NCBI RefSeq assembly: GCF_002954405.1
Contig: NZ_MQWC01000004.1
Coordinates: 656,065 to 720,064 of the forward strand
Direction of reading: 5' to 3'
DNA length: 64,000 nucleotides
Source: Salinibacter sp. 10B
Lineage (GTDB): Bacteria > Bacteroidota > Rhodothermia > Rhodothermales > Salinibacteraceae
Shown here: positions 50,300 to 59,132 of the stretch, one piece after another
Layout: each line of letters starts with the position of its first letter
Numbering within the stretch: position 1 is the first letter of the stretch
The notes under the pieces: model-generated
Seen by the model: only the letters and a program-made list of their open reading frames with translations
What the model was told of the DNA's origin: nothing
Database searches by the model: none
Position numbers and translations under genes: made by a program

Positions 50300-51706
50300 T
50301 CACGGCACAGGACGTTCATGCGGATGCCAGGTGAGCCGTGCGATGTGCGTCGTATCAGAACGGACCCGCACCCGGTGGTCGAGCCGGTGTCCTACGAGCC
50401 AGGCAGGGTGTTCATCGGTCGTCAACAGATACACGCTGTCGCGGCGGTGGGAGGGAATCTTGGCGTCGGTCAGCAAGTCGCTCACGAGCCTCGTCCCCTC
50501 CATTCCAAGAGGTTGAAGCCGATCGCCGTCCTGCCACGTCCCGACCGATAAGGGATCGACGAGACGGTTCGCATCGGCGTACACGACATTGGGATCGCCG
50601 GTATCCAACGTCTCCGGCGGAGCGTCGAGCGGGTCGATGCGGAGTACGCCGCCGGGAAGCGGCACGTCTTCTCCCCACGGCACCGGAACCGGCGGGTGCA
50701 CCGGTTCGGGCTGTCGTTCCTCCGGCACAAACCAGAGCACCGAACGCTCGCGCCATACGGTCCCGCCTCCAAACTCCACACGCCGGCCCACCTGTGCATC
50801 CACGAGGGCCACCAGCTCTTTAGCCACAGCTGAGGACTGCGGGGCCCCGGGCAACATCTCATGGAGGGCCTTCAGTAGAAGCCGCCGCTGCCACACCGGT
50901 GCACGCTCCCGAAGCGGGGCGAGTTGGAGCGTGCCGCCGATGTCTCGCTCCTGATAGCAATCCTCCCAGTGCGCCTGCAGGATCGGCGTGATGGTCTCTT
51001 CTACGTATTCGCGCATCAGACCGGCGGCCTGCGCAATGCTGTCGGTGGCACCGGGAAAGTTCTTTTGCAATAACGGAAGAATCTCCATGCGCATCACCGC
51101 CCGATCATAATCGGAATCTTGATTGCTCGGATCGTCGCGCCACGGAAGATCTTCCCTTTCCGCAAACGCCTCGATCTCGTCCCGCGACACGTCGAGCAGG
51201 GGGCGGACGAGCCGAACGGACGCGTTGGCGTTCATCGGGCGGGACGGCGGCATGCCCGCCAGTCCCTCCGGCCCGGCGCCGCGGACGAGGTTGAGGAGCA
51301 ACGTTTCGGCCTGATCGTCGCGGTGATGCCCGACCGCTACGACCTTGGCTCCGATCTCGTTGGCCCGCCGGCCCATCGCGTCGTACCGGAGCGTCCGCGC
51401 CGCCTCCTGGAGCGACTCGTCCTTCTGCTCTGCCCGCACCTCAGCGTCGAGAGACTTTACGCACAGCGGAATGGGGGGAGAGTGTGCCCCGCACCAGTCC
51501 TGCACGAGGGACGCGTCAGCGGTGGCCCCAGGCCGCAGTCCATAGTTTACGTGGAGGGCATGCACGTCGTACCCCAGCTGATGCAGAACTGCAAGACACA
51601 CCATCGAATCTGGCCCTCCGCTCACGCCGACGAGGACCCGTGCTCCGTCCGTCAGCAGTTCGTGCCGCCGGATGTACTCTGCAATCGTGTCGACAAATTC
51701 CGGCAT
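50300..51706 (-). CDS. tilS: tRNA(Ile)-lysidine synthetase
   Basis: 468 residues. The PP-loop ATP motif VGVSGGPDSMVCL is at about 26-38, then HVNYGLR and GHHRDDQAETLLLNLVRGAGPEGLAGMPP, a classic TilS stretch. It includes the C-terminal TilS_C domain ending DGDRLQPLGM...SDLLTDAKIPSHRRDSVYLL. It converts the wobble C of the CAU-anticodon tRNA-Ile to lysidine. ATG 51706 is preferred over upstream residues that lack family character. Confidence 0.97.
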   Translation of the reverse strand: MPEFVDTIAEYIRRHELLTDGARVLVGVSGGPDSMVCLAVLHQLGYDVHALHVNYGLRPGATADASLVQDWCGAHSPPIPLCVKSLDAEVRAEQKDESLQEAARTLRYDAMGRRANEIGAKVVAVGHHRDDQAETLLLNLVRGAGPEGLAGMPPSRPMNANASVRLVRPLLDVSRDEIEAFAEREDLPWRDDPSNQDSDYDRAVMRMEILPLLQKNFPGATDSIAQAAGLMREYVEETITPILQAHWEDCYQERDIGGTLQLAPLRERAPVWQRRLLLKALHEMLPGAPQSSAVAKELVALVDAQVGRRVEFGGGTVWRERSVLWFVPEERQPEPVHPPVPVPWGEDVPLPGGVLRIDPLDAPPETLDTGDPNVVYADANRLVDPLSVGTWQDGDRLQPLGMEGTRLVSDLLTDAKIPSHRRDSVYLLTTDEHPAWLVGHRLDHRVRVRSDTTHIARLTWHPHERPVP

Positions 51707-51908
51707 CGCTATCGTTGGTGCGTTCGGGCGTAGGTGCGTGTCTTCGACAGCATCCGCTGCAGAAAAATGATTTCGTGCTTCAGAAGGCCAGGACGACTTG
51801 ACCACTCACACACCCAAAAACGCCCATCCCCCCAAATACCGCATCTCGGCCCATCCAACGCCCTCCCCGGGCGTCTCCCTCCCACGACCAGGACGCCCCG
51901 CCAAAATG

Positions 51909-53852
51909 CTACGCTCTCCCAAACCGCTTTGCAATCTCTTCCAGCGACCACTTTGCGATGGTGGGCGTGCCCGATGGATCGGCGTACGGCATCTCACACT
52001 CGAACAAGTCACGGAGGAGCGATCGGCGCTCGGACTCAGAGAGCGGCTGCCCGCGCCGCACGGCACTCTTCTGTGCCATCACGCGCGCCAGCTGCTCGCG
52101 CCGCTCGTCCTCCACCGTGTCCTGTGCAGACTTGTACTGCTCCAGAATGTCCTCCAGTACTGCGCTCTCGTCTCCGTCCGGCACGTCGGCCGGCACCCCA
52201 CGCACCGCCACCGTGCGCCCGCTCATCCGTTCTACCTCAAAACCCAGTGCCCGGAGATCCTGTCGGAGGTCCTCGAACAGATCAACATCGGCAGGCGAGA
52301 GTTCGACCGTGTGCGGAAAGAGAAGCTGCTGCGAATTGCCCTGCTCCTCCCGCAGTCGCTCCAGATTTCGCTCATGAAGCACGCGCACGTGGGCGGCCCG
52401 CTGGTCCACGAGCATCATGCCGGTGTCCGTGGGCGTCACGATGTAGGTGTCGTGCAACCCCCAAACCGGACGTTGATCCTGCTCCGCCATGGCCTCCCTC
52501 TCCGAGTCCGGCTGAGCGTTCACATCGTCGGAGGAGGCCTTCTCTTCGTCCGGCGGACGGTACAAGGCATCGGACTGGTCGCCGGGCGGAACGCTCGGGC
52601 TGCCGTTCTCCTGCTTCCGAGGACGGCGGGGCGACGATGGGGATGGGGATTGCGGCGACGATGAGCTTGATTCCGCGTCTGAATTCGACGACCGTCGGGG
52701 CTGAAACGAGGTGGGTGTGGAACGCGACCACGACCCTTCAGAGGAAGACCCGCCGGCAGTCGTCTCGGGGCCTTCATCTGGCGAGTCCTCCTCTCCCTCC
52801 ATTTGGGGCGTAGCGTGCACGCGCCCTAGTGCCCGCCGCACTGCACTCCGCAGGAAGCCGTAGATGCCGCTCTGGTCGTCGAACTTCACCTCCGATTTCT
52901 GGGGATGCACGTTCACGTCCACCCGGCGAGGATCCATGCGCAAGAAGAGCGCAAAAAACGGAAAGGCCCCGTCCGGCAACAGGTCGCCGTAGGCTTTCTT
53001 CACGGCGTGACTGAGGTAGCGATCCTTCACGTAGCGCTCGTTTACAAACAGGAACTGCTCTCCCCGCGTTTTGCGGTGGAATGAGGGCTCTCCCACAAAG
53101 CCCTCGATCGTGAGGTCGCTCGACGAATCCTGAACCGGCACGAGCTCGTCGGCGTGCTCATCCCCAAAGAGCCCCAGCACCCGCTCCTTCATGGCGCCGA
53201 GGAAGTCGTCCGACTGCGCGGCGGCCAGGTCGTAGTGCTCGTGGCCATCGTGCTCAAGGCGAAAGGCGACGGTCGGATTGGCAAGGGACAGAAACTGTGC
53301 CGTGGTGGTGAGGTGCTTCAGTTCGGTGGCCGGCGTCTTCAAGAAGTTGCGTCGGGCCGGCACATTGAAGAAAAGATTCTGGACGGCCACGGACGTGCCG
53401 TGTTGAATTGCACAAGGCCGCTGCTCCATAATTTCGCCTCCCTTCACTCGCACGAGCGTCCCTGCGTCGTCCTCCACGCGCTTCGTCTTGAGCTCGACCT
53501 GTGATACGGCGGCGATCGACGCAAGGGCTTCCCCGCGAAAGCCGAGGGTCCGAATCCGCTCCAGGTCATCGACCGATTGAATCTTGCTCGTGGCGTGGCG
53601 CTCGAAGCACCGCTCGGCATCGGCAGGACTCATGCCGCAACCGTCGTCGATCACCTGTACGAGCGTGCTGCCTGCATCTTTGAGAATGACCTCCACGGAC
53701 GACGCCCCCGCATCAATTGCGTTCTCGATGAGTTCCTTTTCCACCGAGGCCGGACGCTGCACCACCTCCCCCGCCGCAATCTGATTGGCGAGGCGGTCCG
53801 ACATCACGTGAATGATGCCCTCAGACGTAGAGGACTCGGCAGATTCAGCCAC
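51909..53852 (-). CDS. mutL: DNA mismatch repair protein MutL
   Basis: 647 residues. N-terminal GHKL ATPase: ELIENAIDAGA, DDGCGM and TLGFRGEAL. A long Ser/Pro-rich linker (about 355-440) precedes the C-terminal dimerisation domain. The endonuclease motif reads DQRAAHVRVLHE at about residue 480, not DQHAAHERxxxE, and the CPHGRP site is missing (MPYADPSGTPTI instead), so nicking activity is doubtful. The start is GTG 53852; starting at the next ATG would delete the conserved GIIHV strand. mutS and mutH are not in the window. Confidence 0.96.
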   Translation of the reverse strand: MAESAESSTSEGIIHVMSDRLANQIAAGEVVQRPASVEKELIENAIDAGASSVEVILKDAGSTLVQVIDDGCGMSPADAERCFERHATSKIQSVDDLERIRTLGFRGEALASIAAVSQVELKTKRVEDDAGTLVRVKGGEIMEQRPCAIQHGTSVAVQNLFFNVPARRNFLKTPATELKHLTTTAQFLSLANPTVAFRLEHDGHEHYDLAAAQSDDFLGAMKERVLGLFGDEHADELVPVQDSSSDLTIEGFVGEPSFHRKTRGEQFLFVNERYVKDRYLSHAVKKAYGDLLPDGAFPFFALFLRMDPRRVDVNVHPQKSEVKFDDQSGIYGFLRSAVRRALGRVHATPQMEGEEDSPDEGPETTAGGSSSEGSWSRSTPTSFQPRRSSNSDAESSSSSPQSPSPSSPRRPRKQENGSPSVPPGDQSDALYRPPDEEKASSDDVNAQPDSEREAMAEQDQRPVWGLHDTYIVTPTDTGMMLVDQRAAHVRVLHERNLERLREEQGNSQQLLFPHTVELSPADVDLFEDLRQDLRALGFEVERMSGRTVAVRGVPADVPDGDESAVLEDILEQYKSAQDTVEDERREQLARVMAQKSAVRRGQPLSESERRSLLRDLFECEMPYADPSGTPTIAKWSLEEIAKRFGRA

Positions 53853-54072
53853 GAAGAGACAACGGGATCAGTGGACAAATCACAGGAAAACGACGCGAGC
53901 GGGCGTCCCGCGGCACGGCACGCCCTTCTTCTCCAGCATTGAATCGCTCCTCGGATGCGACGAGTCCCCCCCACGCCCATCCTCCGATCCGCAGATTCAA
54001 TCCGGACTCAACGCGAAGACGAGAGGCGGACGAGCTCTTTTCCTCGACGAGCTTTTAATCCGTGGTCGCCCC

Positions 54073-54273
54073 TCAAAGCGTGTAATAGAGAACGAGGGTT
54101 AGGAGGAGGAGCCCAATCATCACCACGAGACTGAGCCCACTCTTTCGATTGCGGCCCCGTCCCCGAGCACGCATCTTGCGTTTGAGCTCCTGCTTCTCAT
54201 CCTCGTCCGGATCGTAGAAGCGAGGAGTGTACTCGAACCCACGCGGCCCTCGCCCAGCAGAAAACAAACCCAT
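54073..54273 (-). CDS. Small tail-anchored membrane protein
   Basis: 66 residues. N-terminal 45 residues are charged, including FEYTPRFYDPDEDEKQELKRKMRARGRGRNRKS, followed by one C-terminal hydrophobic helix (LSLVVMIGLLLLTLVLYYTL) running to the stop. I recall similar small proteins with an F-x-Y-x-PRFYDP motif in other Bacteroidota, of unknown function. Positioned between mutL and uvrC on the same strand. Confidence 0.75.
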   Translation of the reverse strand: MGLFSAGRGPRGFEYTPRFYDPDEDEKQELKRKMRARGRGRNRKSGLSLVVMIGLLLLTLVLYYTL

Positions 54274-54354
54274 AACGCGCGATCAATGATCACTAGTGCA
54301 TGCGGACAAAAGTTACTCTCCGCCCGCCACGCACGTTCCTCTTTCAAGGCGAGC

Positions 54355-54420
54355 TGCCACTTCCGTACGTCCACACATCCAGACGTACATCCCCCAACGG
54401 AGCGTGCAAGCGGAGCTGGG
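54355..54420. repeat. Degenerate ACRTCCA-type intergenic repeat
   Basis: Reiterated CGTACGTCCA, ACATCCA and ACGTACATCC units followed by AACGGAGCGTGC. A similar series (CTTCCATGCGTCCA ... AACGGAGCATGC) lies at 48119-48165 between tnaA and ansA. Repeat class unknown. Confidence 0.45.
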
Positions 54421-54421
54421 A

Positions 54422-56290
54422 TTATGCGTAGTATTCGACGACCGTCTCCGCCTTCGCCGGCCCCACCACCTCCGCTAATGCGTCCTCGTCGGCCTCCTTC
54501 ACTTTTGCCACGGAGCCAAACGTCCCAAGGAGCTTTTGGGCTGTCTTCTCGCCAATGCCGTGGATGTCGAGGAGCTCGGACTGGAGCGTCTGCTTCTTGC
54601 GCCGTTTGCGCTGATACGTGACGGCAAAGCGGTGCGCCTCGTTGCGAACCTTTTGCAACAGCTGGAGCGCGGGGCTGTCCTTCCCGATGAGCACCGGATC
54701 TGAATCGCCGGGACGGAAGACCTCCTCCAGCCGTTTGGCCAGCCCGATCACCTGGAACCGGTCCATGAGGCCCAGCTCCTGCAGCACTTCCGTTGCGGCG
54801 TTGAGCTGGCCCTTTCCCCCATCGATGACGACGAGATCGGGCCACGGCCCCTCCTCGTCGATCATGCGGCGGTAGCGGCGCTCCACCACCTCCCGCATCG
54901 CCTGGTAGTCGTCCGGCCGTCCCTCCTCGGTCGTGCGAATCTTGTAGGTCCGGTAGTCACTCTTGCGCGGTGTACCATCGGTAAAGACCACACAGGACGC
55001 CACCGTCTCCTTCCCGCCATGGTGCGACACGTCGATGCCATCGATGCGGCGGGGCAGGTCCTCCATCCGCAACTCGCCCTTCAGGGCCTTCACGGACTCC
55101 GGAATGCGATCCCGCTCCCGCTTCATCTGTTGCGTCTTCCACTCGCCCACCAGCAGCTTGGCGTTGGATTTCGCCATTCGGGTGAGACTCGCCTTGTCGC
55201 CCTGCTGTGGCACATTGATCGGCACCTGTCGCCCTTTCTCCTGCCGAAGCAACTCCTCCAGCGCATGCGTGTCCTGCGCCGGATGATCGTTCGGATCGTG
55301 CGAGAGCAGCACCTCCTCCGGGTAGAAATTCGCATCGGCGTAGTAATTCTCTACGAACGAGAGCATCAGCTCCTCGTCCGTCCGCCCGGTGATGCGCTTC
55401 AGGTACTTGTGCCGCTTCCCGATCATCTTGCCCTCCCGTACCTGAAACAGCACACCGCACCCGATGCCCTCCTCTCGGTCCAGGTGCAGGGCAAACACGT
55501 CGCGGTCGGCAAAATCTTGACTGACGACCTTCTGCTGCTGTGAGTACTCCTTGAGGGCCTGCACCTGATCGCGCAGCCGCGCCGCCTCCTCAAAGTTTTT
55601 TCGGTCGGACTGCTCGTGCATCTCGTCCTTCAGGAGATCGATGAGCGCCTGCGTCTGGCCATTGAGCAGCTTCTCCACCTGCTCAATCGTCTCCATGTAG
55701 TCGTCCTCGGACTGCTTCCCCACGCACGGTGCCTTGCAGTTGTCGATGTGATGCTGGAGACACACGTCGTACTTCCCCGCCTCGACCTTCTCCTCGCTGA
55801 GATCGAGCGAGCAGGTCCGCAGCTGAAAGACCGACCGGATCGCGTCCATCATCGTGTTCATCTTCGACACGTCCGCGTACGGACCGAAGTACTTCGACCC
55901 ATCCTGCTTAACGTTGCGCGTCTTGAACACCCGGGGGAAGCGCTCATTCTTGATGCAAATGTAGGGATAGGTCTTGTCGTCCCGCAGGTTGACGTTGTAG
56001 CGGGGCTGGAGCTCTTTGATCTGGTTGTTCTCCAAAATCAACGCCTCCGCTTCCGTGTCCGTGATAATGACATCCACGTCCACGGCCTTCTTCACCATGA
56101 CCTCGATGCGTCCGTCCCGCTGCCGGCTTTGCTGAAAGTACGTGCGTACCCGATTGCGCAGATTTTTGGCCTTGCCCACGTAGAGCACCGAGCCGTCATC
56201 ATCCAAAAACTTGTAGACTCCCGGATCGGTGGGCAGCCCGTCAAGCTTCTGCTGCAGGGCCTCCGGCTTGTCGTCGAGAATCTCAGTCAT
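54422..56290 (-). CDS. uvrC: Excinuclease ABC subunit C
   Basis: 622 residues. N-terminal GIY-YIG nuclease: GVYKFLDDDGSVLYVGKAKNLRNRV (about 24-48). UVR helix: DLLKDEMHEQSDRKNFEEAARLRDQ (about 218-242). The RNase H-like second nuclease domain contains IDGIDVSHHGG and LVVIDGGKGQLNAA. C-terminal helix-hairpin-helix: LLDIHGIGEKTAQKLLGTFGSV. All elements for both incisions in nucleotide excision repair are present. Confidence 0.98.
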   Translation of the reverse strand: MTEILDDKPEALQQKLDGLPTDPGVYKFLDDDGSVLYVGKAKNLRNRVRTYFQQSRQRDGRIEVMVKKAVDVDVIITDTEAEALILENNQIKELQPRYNVNLRDDKTYPYICIKNERFPRVFKTRNVKQDGSKYFGPYADVSKMNTMMDAIRSVFQLRTCSLDLSEEKVEAGKYDVCLQHHIDNCKAPCVGKQSEDDYMETIEQVEKLLNGQTQALIDLLKDEMHEQSDRKNFEEAARLRDQVQALKEYSQQQKVVSQDFADRDVFALHLDREEGIGCGVLFQVREGKMIGKRHKYLKRITGRTDEELMLSFVENYYADANFYPEEVLLSHDPNDHPAQDTHALEELLRQEKGRQVPINVPQQGDKASLTRMAKSNAKLLVGEWKTQQMKRERDRIPESVKALKGELRMEDLPRRIDGIDVSHHGGKETVASCVVFTDGTPRKSDYRTYKIRTTEEGRPDDYQAMREVVERRYRRMIDEEGPWPDLVVIDGGKGQLNAATEVLQELGLMDRFQVIGLAKRLEEVFRPGDSDPVLIGKDSPALQLLQKVRNEAHRFAVTYQRKRRKKQTLQSELLDIHGIGEKTAQKLLGTFGSVAKVKEADEDALAEVVGPAKAETVVEYYA

Positions 56291-56736
56291 AGGGGTAGGA
56301 AGCGTCGTACATCACGTGTGCTGCCTCAATTCTGCATAGCGGAAGACGTTTCACGCCAGCCGGGCGTTCCGTCTCCGGACGTCCACCCCACAGGGTCTTT
56401 CGCCTCCATCTGCGACCGTCCTCCTGAGATCCGGGGCTCCCCCTGCGGACTAACCGCCGACCTGGACCTCTGACGGCGGATCCGCTCGTTGCCCTTCCGA
56501 CAAGCTCCTGGTATCCTACAGACCCGAGTCCGGCCGGTTTACATAACGCGTCATATTCGGGAGTATCCAGACTAGATCAGTATATTGCTCTTCTAATTTT
56601 CCATAACCGGTTGGGATGACGGAGGATACTCACTGGTCCGTCCCGGCGTATGCCGAACGCGTCCGTGATGTATCACCGAACGCATCGGCATAAGAATAAG
56701 TTATACTGAGGCGCTTTACACTCGACCCTTGAACCG
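56291..56736. other. AT-richer divergent region upstream of HNH gene
   Basis: 446 bases. Its right half (about 56500-56736) is clearly richer in A/T than the neighbours. It contains an 8-bp inverted repeat, GAGTATCC (56561-56568) with GGATACTC (56624-56631), and a strong 44-bp hairpin (56649-56692). The left 12-bp repeat of the HNH cassette starts at 56700. Confidence 0.6.
56649..56692. repeat. 44-bp imperfect palindrome before HNH gene
   Basis: Outer 8-bp stem TATGCCGA/TCGGCATA is perfect. Inside, GCGT pairs with ACGC and GTGAT with ATCAC around a two-base centre. CCGAACGC also occurs twice in direct orientation (56653 and 56676). It lies 8 bases left of the 12-bp inverted repeat. Confidence 0.7.
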
Positions 56737-57531
56737 ATGAGGACTTGCGCCTACTGTGGAAAGAAAGGACAGCTCTCCAAAGAGCATCTGTATCCCGACT
56801 GTCTCCAGAGTCGTCGTGATGGTGATCGAGTCTACTCCTCGAATGCAATCTCAGATAAATTCGTCCCGGGTTCTGCGTTGCAGATAAAAGATGTCTGTGA
56901 GACCTGCAACAACGGGGTCCTTTCAGAGCTAGATCAGTACTTCTGCGGCCTGTATGACTCCTTTATCGACGGACGAACTGTGCGATCAGGGGAGCAGGTT
57001 CAGTTTCGGTATGAGTACGATGATCTGCTCCGATGGCTTCTGAAGATGCTTTACAACAATGCTCGGGCGGGAAAGGCTGCAAAGAAGCACGTTGACAGGT
57101 TGCAGGAGTACTCCGGGTACATTATTGGCGAAGAAAGCATCCCTCCCGAAGTTCTTCTCCTCGCCCGACTCACAGTGCCGTTTGAAGGAGAGAATGGGGA
57201 AATTCCTCCCTCTCACATGACCTGTGGCCTGATTGAACTTGAGGAGTTCGACTACAGACTTGGTGAGACCTATTTGGTCAGCATTGACAGCTTCTCATTC
57301 ATCGTGGTCGCTCTTGTCGGGGCTTCGAACCTATTTCGACAGAAGGCCCGCGAATTGCTGAAAGAGGACGCATCACTAGGAGAGACGTCAAGACTTACTC
57401 CTGGCGTTGAACAGACGAGGTTAGAAGCCTCCGATGCGACCTCTCTCCATGTCGACGGCCAGCTTGTAATGGCAGATTGGGCAAAGTGGATACGCAGGAC
57501 TCAAAAGGACTGACCGGGACCTCAGTATAAC
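56700..57531. mobile_element. Possible cassette: HNH gene bracketed by perfect 12-bp inverted repeats
   Basis: GTTATACTGAGG at 56700-56711 and its exact complement CCTCAGTATAAC at 57520-57531 enclose one gene. The left repeat ends 25 bases before the ATG and the right one begins 7 bases after the stop. The repeats do not extend beyond 12 bp and I see no target-site duplication. No transposase is encoded. A non-autonomous mobile unit or an invertible segment are both possible. Confidence 0.4.
56737..57513 (+). CDS. HNH-endonuclease-like zinc-motif protein
   Basis: 258 residues. The first 60 residues have the HNH/zinc layout: CAYCGKKGQLSKEHLYPDC (Cys pair, then EH) and VCETCNNGVLSELD (second Cys pair, then Asn). 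The remaining about 190 residues contain no motif I know. Similar HNH openings occur in stand-alone nucleases and in phage-defence genes, but the target is unknown. Codons are visibly more A/T-rich than those of uvrC or ldh on either side, and the gene sits between inverted repeats, suggesting horizontal acquisition. Confidence 0.75.
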   Translation: MRTCAYCGKKGQLSKEHLYPDCLQSRRDGDRVYSSNAISDKFVPGSALQIKDVCETCNNGVLSELDQYFCGLYDSFIDGRTVRSGEQVQFRYEYDDLLRWLLKMLYNNARAGKAAKKHVDRLQEYSGYIIGEESIPPEVLLLARLTVPFEGENGEIPPSHMTCGLIELEEFDYRLGETYLVSIDSFSFIVVALVGASNLFRQKARELLKEDASLGETSRLTPGVEQTRLEASDATSLHVDGQLVMADWAKWIRRTQKD

Positions 57532-58114
57532 CCTGCGCTAGAGGTGACGGAGGGCTGATGCCATCATCGAACGAGGTCCCTCAGGCAGTTTCGACTTCGC
57601 TGATTTGGAATGGCAACGACTAAAAATGGATACTCCTTCCGACGTTGTTATTTTGTCGGACGACGTTCTCATTGGCGGTTTCCTGCCCTCCGCACCTCAG
57701 CTAAATCGTTATGACGCGCTGGACCACTGCTTCTGCTCGTCTCGGTTGAGACAATACCGATTGTCTAAGGCGCCACCGTCTCTCGATCTTAGGATCGTCC
57801 GGACGCCTGATATCTGTGGCGGAAAGCCGCGCATCGCAGGACACCGGATTGGTGGACTACGAAATCGTTTGGGAGGTGGCGACCGAGAAGGCCCCAGAAT
57901 AGGGAAAAGCAATCGGTGCCCTTCTCGAAGAGGAAGATGCAGCCTCCCCCACATTGCAACCGACGACGGGCTGTGGCTTCTTTGAGTGTTGACCGTTTTG
58001 CGATTGGGAGGTCTGCCGTCCGCGCTCGTGCCCTCCACGCCGTCCAGAAAAGGGCCCACTGGACGGCCACAGTCGACAGTCTGCTCGCCCCCCGTTTGGA
58101 ATCAAAACAGTCGC
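57514..58114. other. 601-bp region with a decayed antitoxin-like fragment
   Basis: After the HNH cassette and before convergent ldh. One recognisable piece is the DUF433-like segment at 57779-57902. Frames elsewhere lack motifs. No terminator hairpin with a T-run is visible. Confidence 0.55.
57779..57902 (+). pseudogene. DUF433 (VapB-like antitoxin) remnant
   Basis: The frame reads LDLRIVRTPDICGGKPRIAGHRI, close to the opening of DUF433 proteins (IxRTPxxCGGKPRIxGTRI). After GHRI the family pattern breaks off; a neighbouring frame gives DYEIVWEVATEKAPE and a stop at 57900-57902, which only loosely fits the next helix. No start codon lies just upstream in frame. DUF433 genes are commonly paired with PIN-like DUF5615 toxins, but none is seen here. 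Read as a broken accessory gene. Confidence 0.55.
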
Positions 58115-59065
58115 TTACAGCGGAAGGTCGAGCCCGGCCCGACTCTCCCGCAGCGCGTCGGCCGACGCCCGTAGGGCCTCCTCCTCGTCTGTCGAGAGAT
58201 CCGGGGTCACGTGTCGCTCCACCCCTTCAATGCCCACGACACAGGGCGTGCTCAGGCACACGCCTTCGATGCCGTACGCTCCCTCCTGCCGCACACTCAC
58301 GGGAAGCACGTTCCGCTGATCCTCCAGGATGGCTCGGACAATCCGGGCAATGACGACGCCAATGGCGGAGTCGGTATAGCCCTTCCGGTCGATAATTTCG
58401 TAGGCGGCGTCGCGGGCCTGCTCAAAGAGCGACTGCATCGTATCCGAATTCCAGGGTTCCCCCAAGACGTCCCGGCCCCGAATCGGCTGTCCTCCAATGG
58501 TCGCATTGCTCCAGATGGGCACCTCCGTATCGCCGTGCTCGCCCAGGATGTAGGCATGCACGGAGCGCGGATCGACGCCGTAGTGCTGCCCCAGCAATGC
58601 GCGGAAGCGCGCCGTGTCAAGGAGCGTTCCCGTTCCAATGATGCGCTCATTGGGCCGCTCACTCATCTCCTGCGAGAGGTCCGTGAGTACATCCACTGGA
58701 TTCGTGGCGACAACGAGAATGGCGTCGGGGGCCTGCTCGTCGAGCGCCGAAATGATCTCCTGGAAAATGCGGGCGTTGCGCTCCAGCAGGTCGAGCCGAG
58801 ACTCGTCCGGCGACTTCTGACTGCTGCCCGCCGCGAGAACGATCACTTGCGCATCGCTCATCGCCTCATAGCCGACCGCGCGGCACGTGACCCGGCCTAC
58901 CAGCAGTTGGCCGTGCATCAAATCCATCGCCTCACCCTCGGCCCGACGCTCGTCAACGTCATGGAGAAGAATTTCACTGGCGAGGCCCTGGTTGAAAAGC
59001 GCATAGGCGGCTGCCGTGCCCACATTCCCCGTGCCGACAATGCCTACGGTTCGACGCTGAATCAT
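58115..59065 (-). CDS. ldh: L-lactate dehydrogenase
   Basis: 316 residues of the LDH/MDH family. The NAD motif is GIVGTGNVGTAAAYAL (about 8-23), followed by Asp in LLHDVDE. The substrate-loop reads GSSQKSPDESRLDL; Gln at the discriminating position indicates lactate rather than malate (where Arg is usual). The catalytic His is in LGEHGDTEVPIWS, and the substrate Arg in DTARFR. It interconverts pyruvate and L-lactate. Malate dehydrogenase remains a lesser alternative. Confidence 0.9.
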   Translation of the reverse strand: MIQRRTVGIVGTGNVGTAAAYALFNQGLASEILLHDVDERRAEGEAMDLMHGQLLVGRVTCRAVGYEAMSDAQVIVLAAGSSQKSPDESRLDLLERNARIFQEIISALDEQAPDAILVVATNPVDVLTDLSQEMSERPNERIIGTGTLLDTARFRALLGQHYGVDPRSVHAYILGEHGDTEVPIWSNATIGGQPIRGRDVLGEPWNSDTMQSLFEQARDAAYEIIDRKGYTDSAIGVVIARIVRAILEDQRNVLPVSVRQEGAYGIEGVCLSTPCVVGIEGVERHVTPDLSTDEEEALRASADALRESRAGLDLPL

Positions 59066-59132
59066 AATGGGGGCGACAACTCAGATGGTGACGAATGGGA
59101 GACGAACGTAGTAGCGCATCCTCTCTTTTCCC

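Noticed and set aside
56700-56711. Integron attC core site reading of GTTATAC
   Set aside because: GTTATAC differs from the GTTRRRY core at one base, and the paired RYYYAAC and inner boxes of an attC site are missing.
57750-58070. Minus-strand frames opposite the DUF433 remnant
   Set aside because: Their residues mirror the plus strand and contain no domain; the plus-strand DUF433 string is the better explanation.
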